DNA of 64,000 nt from Eutreptiella sp. 'Long Island Sound 2002' (Eukaryota > Euglenozoa > Euglenophyceae > Eutreptiales > Eutreptiaceae), in contig OZ038392.1 in the NCBI GenBank assembly GCA_964036045.1, positions 35,291,330-35,355,329 on the forward strand. Direction: 5' to 3'. Positions 1 to 7,823 of the stretch are shown one piece after another (position 1 is the stretch's first letter; each line of letters opens with the position of its first letter). The notes under the pieces are model-generated. The model had not been told where the DNA came from and made no database searches. It was given only the letters and a program-made list of their open reading frames with translations. A program made the translations under genes and the position numbers.

Positions 1-448
1 TGAATGGACTCCTGCTTAGTGTTACACTGACCAAGGACTCCTACCTTACGGCGTTGGCGGCAGGACATAATACCCCAGTTGCAACCACACCCACAGTTAG
101 AGTATGGGAGGGCCATACGATGCAGCAGGCAGTATAGGGCATGGAACTGTGACAAAAATGTCATGTACCATCGTGGGGGCTTCTTCTCAGTGGCGGCAGA
201 CTTCAACTGTGTCAGGGAGTGCCGGCTCCTGCGATTCTTCCGCAACAAGAGGCAGAATTGCAAAAGCTTTTGCAGAGTCCCACCGCGTAATGCATTTCGC
301 AACAGCCCTTTGGCTGTAGTAGCAAAAGCACCAGTAACTGCAGCATGTACAACATTGACAGTAATAGCAGAAGACATTAATGCTGAGACAAGAAAACGTT
401 TATGTAGGAGTGTATGGTGTAATAATCATGAACAACGACAATTGCAAG
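1..448. other. No gene recognised
   Basis: Short open frames occur on the plus strand, but none has a recognisable domain, splice context or repeated motif. It lies on the far side of a palindrome array from the 3' end of a minus-strand LINE and may be flanking host DNA. Confidence 0.5.
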
Positions 449-749
449 CTGGCCGAAATTTCGGCCAGGTGTGTTCAAAGGGGAAATAATTGCTTAAATG
501 TTCAAAAACAGGAAAAGCTGGCTGAAATTTCAGCCAGACCGCCCAAAAACCAGAATATAAGTGCTTGAATAGTGATAAGACCAAAAAGCTGGCCGAGGTT
601 TCGGCCAGCCCTAAGAAAAATGAAAATAACTATGCCTATTCACCAGGAAACCAAAAAGCTAGCCGAAATCTCGGCCAGAAGTGTCAAAAACTGCATATAC
701 ACATAGTTGTTTGCAATGTTACCCAAAACCTGGCCGAAATTTCGGCCAG
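449..749. repeat. Five-copy palindrome array, ~70-bp spacing
   Basis: Five copies of a 20-bp palindrome, CTGGCCGAAATTTCGGCCAG or a close variant, start at 449, 518, 589, 659 and 730, so the steps are 69, 71, 70 and 71 bp. Copies 1 and 5 are perfect. Copy 2 has a paired C-to-T and G-to-A change that keeps the palindrome perfect. Copy 3 differs only in the centre. Copy 4 has two unpaired changes. The intervening ~50 bp are A-rich and only loosely alike (often ending in CCAAAAAG). Copies 1, 2, 3 and 5 encode a KLAEISA-like peptide but copy 4 is in another frame, so DNA or RNA structure rather than protein seems to be conserved. It lies just beyond the truncated 3' end of LINE-alpha and could be its tail or a separate satellite. 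Confidence 0.85.
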
Positions 750-944
750 CTTCAGAATAACGTCAAATACAACACACTAGAAGACGGGGGTACACAAGGC
801 TAACACATCAACACGTATTTCAACGGGTGTCACACAGCTCTGCCAACAACTTTGGTCACATACGTCAAATAACATACTCAAAGTAGAAATGTAGAATATT
901 GTCAAATGGCGCGTATACGGGGTCCTAGAGGGTGGGCAACTTGT

Positions 945-1616
945 GACGCCTAAGTGTAAGGCTTCCAGGGCTGCCCAAAGCTCCGCTCCGTTATTTGTTT
1001 CCCTGTGGCGTATTGGTACGTAGCCGCAAGAGCGTACCTCTGGTCCTTGCTCATCTTCCGCTGCGAACACGCCAAAGCCCCCGGCCCTGCGCATGTCCTT
1101 GTGGCTCAGTCGTTTTGACGACCCGTCCGTGTACACAATCCTGTAACCCTTTGCCACCGGTTCTGCAATCAGATCTTGCATTCCTTGTAGCACTCTCGGG
1201 CCTGCCTGCCTCGGGCGCTTTGGGCGTGATTCCGTTTCCCTATGCCAACTGTGTTTGTCGGCTGATCGCTCTTGCGTGAAGCACTCTGTGTGTGTTTGCC
1301 ACCATGCATTCAATCCCCCAGTACTCGTACTTCCCCTTGTCGCGGCTGCACTCCGGTATCTCGAAACTGCTCCAGTGACTGCTTGAAGCCTCTTCACTGT
1401 TCCCTGCGCTCTCCTGAGTAAAATCCCACCCATTCACACCGCTCCCTTAGCCACGTTGTCAGGTATGATGTGAGCACTGGTGATGCTTCTGCTTTGACTT
1501 TGCATCGGTATCGCCAGTGGGCACTTCTTGCTGACCACATTGCCCAGCCTTGGTTCGTGTTCAGCAACCACTCTCGGTGGTCGGACTCCATCATGTCTCG
1601 GACTGCCGACTTCCCG
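945..1616 (-). pseudogene. LINE-alpha ORF2: partial RNase H domain
   Basis: The minus strand encodes a region with YTDGSS (first catalytic Asp) near 1120-1140 and NNGAEL (catalytic Glu) near 975-1000, the first half of a type I RNase H. The expected second Asp (TDS) and the later His/Asp motifs are not found downstream, so the domain is truncated or scrambled. The stretch between 1400 and 1616 reads through WAMWSARSAHW, which matches the linker between zinc finger and RNase H in the other LINEs of this window. It is reached from the upstream frame only by a frameshift near 1620. Non-functional copy. Confidence 0.7.
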
Positions 1617-2991
1617 TTACCTGTTTCCACCAGGCCATAGTAGTGCTGCCGCCGCTTTAAACATGGGGCACTCGACCATTTGGAGTTTGACCGTCTCCTT
1701 TTGTGAGCACACCGGGCACTTGTCCGTGCCCGACCTCTTGTAGACTCTTGGATGCACGGTCAGTTTGTGCCACAGCACTTTTTGCGCAAAGTCCCGAACC
1801 CTCGGCGGTAGCTGTGCTTGTGCCCATGGTTCCCATGTTTGTGGGTCGCGGACCCCTGGCTGAGAGGCGCAGAACTGGAGCAGCCATGCCCTAGTCCAGT
1901 TTTGGGCGTGGACTGAGGGGGTATCAAACCCCCCTTGTGACGGGACTTTATTGAGGAGTCGTCCGCCATGATTGTACACCCCTTTCCATGTTCAGAGCAG
2001 TGAATTCAGCAGCCTTACGTCCTCCAAGGATTGCAATTGACCCCACGTCAGCACTCCCTGTCGGATCATTTTCGTTTTGTAGTAGGAGCAGTTGAACTCA
2101 TTTTGGAAGTACACAGAGTGCCACAGTGGCAGTTGGTCCCGGTTTGCCCGGGGGGCCACCTGTGGGGCCACCCGTTGGATATTGGAGTGTGCCTTTGCCG
2201 ACCATCCCAAGAACGTCAGTTCCGCCGTCCGGACCATGCCAAGCTGGATATATGGGAGGTTGTCTTTGGATGGTGTGAACCCGATGGTTGTCGCCCATGC
2301 ATAGAACGTCTCCACTGCCTTGTCGGGATATTTGTGAGGCGCCCCCAAAAGGCTGACGAACGGAGCTGCTGTCTGGTGCATGAGAAACAGCTCTGGCTCC
2401 GGCAGTGCCAGTCCCCCTTGCGTTCTTGGCCGTGAGAGGATTGGCAGAGTAATTCGCCAAGTGTTGGTACCCATGGTCACGTGGTACACCAACTTCAGTT
2501 GTCTGACCACTGAGATTGGGGCATACTATGCTTTGGATACCCAGGCCACAACCGGCAGGATCCATGATGTCAGCATGAATGCACGTTCGTCCATCAACAA
2601 CTGCAGCGTGGATACCACCCGTGCGCGACGAAAGGCCTCTTGCAGTGCTGGTGCGAAAGCCTGCTGTATCGTCAGCCTCCATCCTTGGTCATCATGGTGC
2701 TGCCGTACATTCCCGAAGCGTACACCCAGATACTTGACGAATTTTTTGACGTCCACCCCAATGTCCCGAAAGCACCTCGCCCACTCCATTCCCCCACAGT
2801 TGCGAACTATCGCCGCCGTTTTATTCAGGTTGACCTTTAGCGCAGAAAATTGTCCAAAACAAGACACCACTTCCCATACCCTCCTCAGCAGCTGTGGGTT
2901 GGCACGTCCATCGAAGAAGATGATGAGGTCATCCGCAAACATCATGATAGTCAGCCCTGGACCCAGGTCTTGTAGCGGGAAAATCACAAGA
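1617..2991 (-). pseudogene. LINE-alpha ORF2: RT catalytic block, thumb and zinc finger
   Basis: Begins with the RT catalytic block FADD (2926-2945, preceded by TIMM), followed by the thumb (KYLGVRFG near 2720) and a connection region matching the other LINEs (ITLPIL near 2430-2450; LPLWHSVYFQN near 2100). A retroelement zinc-binding stretch with CPVC and a following Cys lies near 1680-1720 (motif WHKL..CPVC..ECPMF). In-frame stops occur at 2526-2528 (TAG) and 1992-1994 (TGA), and the frame continues unchanged after both. The FADD residues themselves are intact. Confidence 0.8.
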
Positions 2992-4394
2992 TGCCACCAT
3001 GGAGAACAGTGCCGGGGAGAATGGGTCTCCCTGGCGCGTGCCTGCACGCGGATGGTGATAGACCCCTGGAACATATCCCTTACCACCTAAGTACAGATAC
3101 GGTGCACGTAAAAGATGCAGTATCGGTGGGATGTACAGGAACAGTATGCACATTAGACCCAGTGCCGCCGACACCATCTCGTGAGACATCGTGGGGAACG
3201 CATTTCTGAAGTCCACTGACAACGCCGCTCCTTCACGTAAGCCATCCCAAAGTGCCCGTGACCCATAGACATGCCGGAGGATACTTCTGTGACGAAGAAA
3301 ACCCGTTTGCTGTGATGGGATGCAGTGGAAAAGTACATCCTCTAACTGGATCAGGAGAATGTTGGTGAGCCACTTCTGCCTTGTCGTTTGCAGTGCAATC
3401 GGTCGGAGTGAGTCTGGCGTCTGCATTGCTTTTGTCTTGGGGATCATTGTCACCACTCCCGAGGTCCATGTCTCCGGCATTATACCCACGTCGAGGAAGC
3501 GTTTCAGTGACTCATACATTTGAGGTTCGAAAATTTCTGACAACCTCTTGAAGAATTTTGCCGAGAAACCATCCAATCCAGGGGAGCTGTTGCTGTTTAG
3601 CCTCTTAAGGCCTTCATGTACTATGTCCAGGGAAAGTTGCTTGAAAAGGAGTCGACCTGCCTTGCACAGCCGCTGTTCCGCTCCTAACGCTTTCAGATAG
3701 GCCACACATTCTTCCTCCGTGGCTCCCGTTGGGGTGGACACTTGATCCCAATGTTCCACCAGCTCTTTTGCCACCGCCTTTGCTCCGCGTATTGCTGTGC
3801 CTGCCCGGGACACTAGCTGGTGAAGCTTCTTGCGCTCCTGCAGCTCCCGCATTAGCCGGTACAACTGGTTTCTTCGCGTTCTCAGATCCCCTGAGGTTTC
3901 CCCCGACGCATTCACTCCCTTGAGCTTGGAGAGTGTTTCCATGCCCGTTCTGTCACGCTGTGCCTTTTCATACACCCCCACCAGGAGGGTGTAAGCCGTT
4001 GCCGCGTCTGTCGCTGCAATCCCCAGTGATGAAAGAAACTGATAGACCGCTGGTGTGACGGAGTCCCTTGTGGAGCCACGTAAGAGCCGTAGGGCTTGTA
4101 GTTCAACCGACTGCTTTTTGTTTTTGTGCTCCCTTTGGTAGCTGACCGCCTTCTTTTGGATGCAGCCCAGTGCATCTTCCCACCATTGATCTCCCGTCGA
4201 GGTGATAGACTTGAGAGAGGTCTCCAGATCTACCATTGCCTCTGAGTCTTGGAGGATGGTCTCTGGGCAGTAGAATCTAGGAACTGTGTCCTCTGTTTCG
4301 AAGGATGGGGGTGTGAATTCAGCCACGATTGCCTTGTGGTCCGAGTTGGCAGCAAACATGGGGTACACGCTGGTCGCCAGGCTCAACAAGTCAG
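2992..4394 (-). pseudogene. LINE-alpha ORF2: endonuclease C-terminus and RT fingers/palm
   Basis: In sense order: the endonuclease C-terminal motif SDHKAIV (near 4325-4350), a charged linker, then RT with SSPGLDGFSAKFFK (near 3570-3600), the LRPIAL block, block A in the form SVDFRNAFPTMSH (near 3190-3225, catalytic Asp present) and block B in the form TRQGDPFSP (near 3025-3050). The frame is then lost by a one-base shift near 2990, so the FADD block lies in another frame. Open sequence upstream of 4394 on this strand belongs to the gypsy LTR, not to the LINE. Confidence 0.85.
4390..4394. repeat. Target-site duplication GTCAG (left)
   Basis: GTCAG immediately precedes the TG of the 5' LTR and is repeated at 15337-15341 immediately after the CA of the 3' LTR. 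A 5-bp duplication is usual for Ty3/gypsy integrases. The target lies inside the LINE-alpha endonuclease. Confidence 0.95.
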
Positions 4395-4928
4395 TGTAAG
4401 TGCGGCTAACCCCCATCTGCTCAGATTTTCGCAGATCTGCCCCAGATTGGCTACATTTTGGCCATTTTCTCTGCTTCGGCGGAATCGCCGCCCCGCAGCT
4501 CAGTCTCAGGATCAGACCTATATATTTCTGATGTGCCGGATCTGATTCCGCGGTCCATTCATGGTAAATCCGCCGTGTTCTGATCATTTACCCGGAATCG
4601 CCATTTGCCGCTGACGCGCGTGCGCGAGCCAGATCGGCCAAATATTTTTTCACAATCGGATTTATATAAATCTTTTCAGATAGATATGGACACTCAGATG
4701 TACTTAGGATTATCCGCATCAATTTTCTTCATAGACTGGGATTTTTTGCCGGATAACAATCAGCATGGATCTTGTCTCCGTTGTCGCCGCTCTTGCCTCC
4801 GTTGGTGTCCGTGTATCCGGTTCTGCCCCCAACAGCAGCGTTCAGGTCGACTCCTCGCGTGCCTGCCCCCCCGGTCTTGCCGGCCCTGAGCCCTCCGGCA
4901 CCATCCACGACCTAGGGCAGCACTTTCA
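4395..4928 (+). repeat. 5' LTR (534 bp)
   Basis: Begins TGTAAGTGCGGC and ends CACTTTCA (TG...CA). It matches 14803-15336 at 528 of 534 positions with no gaps. It contains a TATA-like box at 4663-4670 and the first ATG of the Gag frame at 4765, so its last 164 bp are both LTR and coding. Confidence 0.97.
4663..4670 (+). promoter_or_regulatory. TATA-like box of the gypsy 5' LTR
   Basis: TATATAAA stands in an AT-rich pocket of an otherwise GC-rich LTR, about 100 bp upstream of the ATG at 4765. Position and sequence fit a core promoter for the genomic RNA. The same motif is present in the 3' LTR. The transcription start itself is not visible. Confidence 0.6.
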
Positions 4929-5985
4929 TGGTAGCAGAGGCTACCTGAATGTTGCTTCAGTGGCATCCCAACCACAGCCCGCTCCCCAGTACGGCCCCGT
5001 AGACCCCGCCGCTTCTGGAGAAGTAACGATTACACTGCCTTGGTGCTGTGCGAACGAGGCCTTGAGAGGAATGCCTTGCGCAAGTCCAAGCTGCCCAAGA
5101 AGGGCGCACATCAGCAGCTGTGGAGACCCAGATTACCATAATCCCAGTGGAACCTGGCCATCGAGCAGCTGGAATCCGCCATCCTACGACGATGGCAATG
5201 CTCCGGTGGAGCTTACGGAGCTGACAGGTACCAACATTCCTCACGCGTGTCCAACATTTGAGACCATTGACGCCGATCTGAACGACATTGAGATGGGCGG
5301 TCCAGGTGAGGTACCTAGCTATAATCGACCAGCCTCTTGGGCACACTGGGACGACCATTTGTCCTCAGAAGTGACCCGTAACCTTGAGGCCCTTGAGGCC
5401 CTTTGTTACTTAGCCTCGTCTAAGCTGATCGAACAAGAAAGAATCACCTCTGATTTTTTAACGGAATATTTTTTCCTCCTTCAGGACGAAATTAATACCA
5501 GGATGTGGTGGCGTTCTCAAGAAGATGACTCTTTTGCCATTTTTTTGCAGATCTGGGAGGCAAGCCCCTTCCCGAAGGAGAAGGTCCGGGCACCTGTTCC
5601 CGGGCCCTCCGCCCCTCATCCCCCTGTTTCCATCCGCGACGATCTAGCCGCCGCGGTTGAGGAGGGAATTTTAGAGGCGGCCAGGCAGGCAAGCCTAGAA
5701 ATCAGGGCTGAAGGAGCTCCCCAAGTGGACTCCTGGCTGCGGAACACCGAGATCAGCGGTCCGACAGCCTGCTCAGGCCCTTCAGGACACGGCATGTACT
5801 GTCCTGCCGACTGCTCCTGCAGATTCCAGCGAGATGCTGAGCTCCAACAGCTCAAAGATCAAATGCACCTCATCATTCAAACGCTGGGAATAAAAAATCT
5901 TTTCAAGACGCACATGCGGTCTGAGGGCGCCTCATCGGTGGGACAAGCAACAGAGCCATCGGAGGAGGCGACAGAAATTTTTTGA
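4765..5985 (+). CDS. Gypsy Gag N-terminal region, starting inside the LTR
   Basis: Reading frame of 406 codons from ATG 4765 to TGA 5983. It starts in the LTR, reads straight through the LTR end and the primer-binding site (encoding HGSRGYLN), and continues in frame with the capsid-like region after the TGA. No known domain is recognised. The N-terminus is Ala/Ser/Val-rich, the middle is acidic (residues about 145-190), and a coiled-coil-like patch near the C-terminus contains QLKDQMHLIIQTL. The TGA context is TTT TGA ATT, and the next codons stay open for over 400 residues. A Gag frame that begins in the LTR and spans the primer site is unusual. The ATG lies just downstream of the TATA box, so a transcript including it is plausible. 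The alternative is a start after the TGA. Confidence 0.7.
   Translation: MDLVSVVAALASVGVRVSGSAPNSSVQVDSSRACPPGLAGPEPSGTIHDLGQHFHGSRGYLNVASVASQPQPAPQYGPVDPAASGEVTITLPWCCANEALRGMPCASPSCPRRAHISSCGDPDYHNPSGTWPSSSWNPPSYDDGNAPVELTELTGTNIPHACPTFETIDADLNDIEMGGPGEVPSYNRPASWAHWDDHLSSEVTRNLEALEALCYLASSKLIEQERITSDFLTEYFFLLQDEINTRMWWRSQEDDSFAIFLQIWEASPFPKEKVRAPVPGPSAPHPPVSIRDDLAAAVEEGILEAARQASLEIRAEGAPQVDSWLRNTEISGPTACSGPSGHGMYCPADCSCRFQRDAELQQLKDQMHLIIQTLGIKNLFKTHMRSEGASSVGQATEPSEEATEIF
4929..4945 (+). other. Primer-binding site (Met-tRNA-like)
   Basis: TGGTAGCAGAGGCTACC begins at the base after the 5' LTR. TGG complements the CCA end of a tRNA, and TGGTAGCAGAGG matches the complement of animal-type initiator Met tRNA 3' ends as generally known. 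The site is also translated in the Gag frame. Confidence 0.85.
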
Positions 5986-7230
5986 ATTGCTCCTTCGGTG
6001 GACTCCAGGACCACCGATGCAAGGATCAGCAGGACCAAGCTAAAGGAAAGGGTTAAAATCTCTCGTTCTGAGAGTAGGACGGCGAAGGCTAGGACTGAGG
6101 CTCAGAATGCCAAGCGAACTGCCTCCCGTACTGCCCCTCCTGCTGCTGATTCCAACACCTTAGCCCAGCTGTTGCTCGCCCAGACCCTCGCCGGAGCTGG
6201 TGTGGCGAATGATGCCGCCAAGGTGTCTGCCATTACGGCCGGTGTTGGGCTGGATTCGCTTCTTAATCCTACTTCCTTGCGACTTCGTCAGGTTGCCAAG
6301 CAACCGAAGTATAATGGGAACCCCCGACGTTGGCCTCAGTTCCAACGGGAATTTAAACTGTGGGTTAAGACTCAAAAACTCCAAGATGATCAGTTCCTGA
6401 TGGCCCTCTTGGATTGCCTTGAGGGAGCGCCGGCCAACACTTGGCTCAGGACTTGGAGTGATCGCGAGGATACAAGTTCCCCCCTTACCTTTGATGAGGT
6501 GTGGGAACAGTTGGAGGTACGTGGATCCCGGCTGCCAGAGGACCACTACCACCAAATGTTGAAGAATTTTCCTTCATTCTCGCGATTAATTTTGCACGAA
6601 GTGCAAGACAAAAAACAGCGCTTCTGGAATCTAGTGGAAGAAGCTGAACATTCAGGCGAAAAATTTTCTAGTGCCGAGCTGAAAAGTCTGATTTTTGACA
6701 AGATCCCCTCAGAAACTGCCGCCACCCTTCGGAACAAACAGTCCGAAGAAAAGGTCAAGACCTGGTGGGCGGAGGTGGAAGGCTTCGATGCCTCTGCCAA
6801 CAAGTTTTCCGTCAGGGAGGCACTTCAAAAGTGCTCCCCCACGTCCTTCTCCAAGGTGAAATTCACTGAGGAGACGTGGAAAATCAAGTTTCATGAACAC
6901 GAGGATCGGGACTTGTCTGTCCAAGTCCTCAACAGGGGAGTCAGCTTCCATGGCCATCGCCTGAAGGCCAAAAACTGGGTGTTTTCGTACACCCCGAAGG
7001 AACTCTGGGAGGAGGTTGAGCGGCTCGCCGACGCCGCCAATCAGAATTTCCATGAGGGTCTTGGGGGAAACAAGAATACCCAGCAAAACACCCAAAATGG
7101 GGCCCAAAAGGGCAACAAAAAGGTGAATGACACCCGGAATGTTCAGCAGCACTGTAGCATCTGCCTTCTTTTAGGTTCTACGAACCGAGCTAAGACGCAT
7201 TCTACTGATAATCACCGATGGTCTCCTTAG
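5986..7230 (+). CDS. Gypsy Gag capsid-like region with C2H2-type finger
   Basis: Same frame as the preceding region, from after the TGA at 5983 to TAG 7228. The N-terminus is basic and Ser/Arg-rich. Residues around 100-200 resemble the retrotransposon Gag/capsid family: a W-rich stretch with RRWPQFQREFKLWV, DCLEGAPANTWL and FDEVWEQL. Near the end is a Cys/His cluster, C-x2-C-x11-H-x4-H, that could bind zinc and RNA in place of a classical CCHC knuckle. There is no ATG at the beginning, so expression depends on the upstream frame (readthrough) or on an unseen start. The role would be particle assembly and RNA packaging. Confidence 0.75.
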   Translation: MAPSVDSRTTDARISRTKLKERVKISRSESRTAKARTEAQNAKRTASRTAPPAADSNTLAQLLLAQTLAGAGVANDAAKVSAITAGVGLDSLLNPTSLRLRQVAKQPKYNGNPRRWPQFQREFKLWVKTQKLQDDQFLMALLDCLEGAPANTWLRTWSDREDTSSPLTFDEVWEQLEVRGSRLPEDHYHQMLKNFPSFSRLILHEVQDKKQRFWNLVEEAEHSGEKFSSAELKSLIFDKIPSETAATLRNKQSEEKVKTWWAEVEGFDASANKFSVREALQKCSPTSFSKVKFTEETWKIKFHEHEDRDLSVQVLNRGVSFHGHRLKAKNWVFSYTPKELWEEVERLADAANQNFHEGLGGNKNTQQNTQNGAQKGNKKVNDTRNVQQHCSICLLLGSTNRAKTHSTDNHRWSP

Positions 7231-7797
7231 GATCACAAGGTGATTGGTGAAAATATCAGTAATTCGCAGAATTCAGACAGGAATGACAGACAGGTGCACG
7301 GTGGGAAGGCTGGAAAAGGGAATCCGACCCCCTCTGGTGGAAACAAAAATCCTGGAGGCCCTGGCGGGTCCCAAGGCACAGGAAATCGGACTCCATCCGG
7401 CTCCGGTGGGCAGCCGAACGGCCAGAAAAATCCCAATAGCAACGCCGGAGGCGGAAATCGAAATCCAGGCCAAACCCCTCAATCCGGTGCAAACAAGGGA
7501 AATGCTCTAGGATCCCAGGGTAAAGGTAAGGGAAATCCTTCGGGAACCCCTTTCTCTGGTAAGGGCAGAGGGCGTGGCGAAGGTGGAGGTCCATCATCCG
7601 GCGGCCGTGGCCGTGGACGTGGAAAGGGCAACCATCGTGTGGATCAGGTCTCAGGTGCAGATCAGGTGTCCGATGCGGACCGAGATTATGAATTAAATGC
7701 CTTGAATCCAGCAGATGATCCGCTCCAAGATGAGTGGGTCGACGAATCAGGGTGTGTCCATAATGTTAACGCAGCCACTGGAGGTCAGAACGCCTAG
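7231..7797 (+). CDS. Gypsy nucleocapsid-like Gly/Asn/Arg-rich region
   Basis: In-frame continuation after TAG 7228, ending at TAG 7795. The composition is rich in Gly, Asn, Pro, Lys and Arg, with an RGG-like patch (GKGRGRGEGG, GGRGRGRGKG near 7555-7630) and an acidic end. This fits a disordered RNA-binding nucleocapsid. No separate start codon is convincing, since the region follows the zinc-finger-like cluster directly. The terminal TAG lies exactly between Gag-type sequence and the protease, the position where some retroelements use stop readthrough. Confidence 0.7.
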   Translation, partial: DHKVIGENISNSQNSDRNDRQVHGGKAGKGNPTPSGGNKNPGGPGGSQGTGNRTPSGSGGQPNGQKNPNSNAGGGNRNPGQTPQSGANKGNALGSQGKGKGNPSGTPFSGKGRGRGEGGGPSSGGRGRGRGKGNHRVDQVSGADQVSDADRDYELNALNPADDPLQDEWVDESGCVHNVNAATGGQNA

Positions 7798-7823
7798 GGG
7801 AGCCACGAAAATCGCCCCTCCCC
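7795..7823 (+). promoter_or_regulatory. Gag-protease UAG with adjacent potential stem
   Basis: The TAG at 7795-7797 is followed in the same frame by more than 450 open codons of protease and Dam-like sequence. GGGGAG (7797-7802) can pair with CTCCCC (7818-7823) across a 15-nt loop. Gammaretroviral readthrough sites also have UAG followed by a purine-rich stretch and a structure. Here the stem touches the stop codon, closer than in known cases, so recoding is only a possibility. Confidence 0.3.

Larger units (their letters stand above)
930..4394 (-). mobile_element. LINE-alpha, 3' portion (non-LTR retrotransposon)
   Basis: Minus-strand non-LTR retrotransposon remnant carrying, in sense order from 4394 down, the end of an APE-type endonuclease, reverse transcriptase, a zinc-binding region and a partial RNase H. 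Its 5' portion lies at 15337-16385; the two were separated by insertion of the gypsy element at 4395-15336. The endonuclease frame runs into the GTCAG duplication on both sides in the same phase, so removing the gypsy plus one duplication copy restores continuity. Several frameshifts and nonsense codons show it is dead. The 3' end near 930 is approximate because RNase H homology fades there. Confidence 0.85.

Noticed and set aside
449-749. CRISPR array
   Set aside because: Repeat-spacer spacing looks similar, but repeats are palindromes with compensatory changes, spacers are A-rich and alike, no cas gene exists and the context is eukaryotic.
380-780. Repeat-peptide gene (KLAEISA units)
   Set aside because: The peptide is in frame only for some copies, the frames are short, and conservation follows the DNA palindrome.
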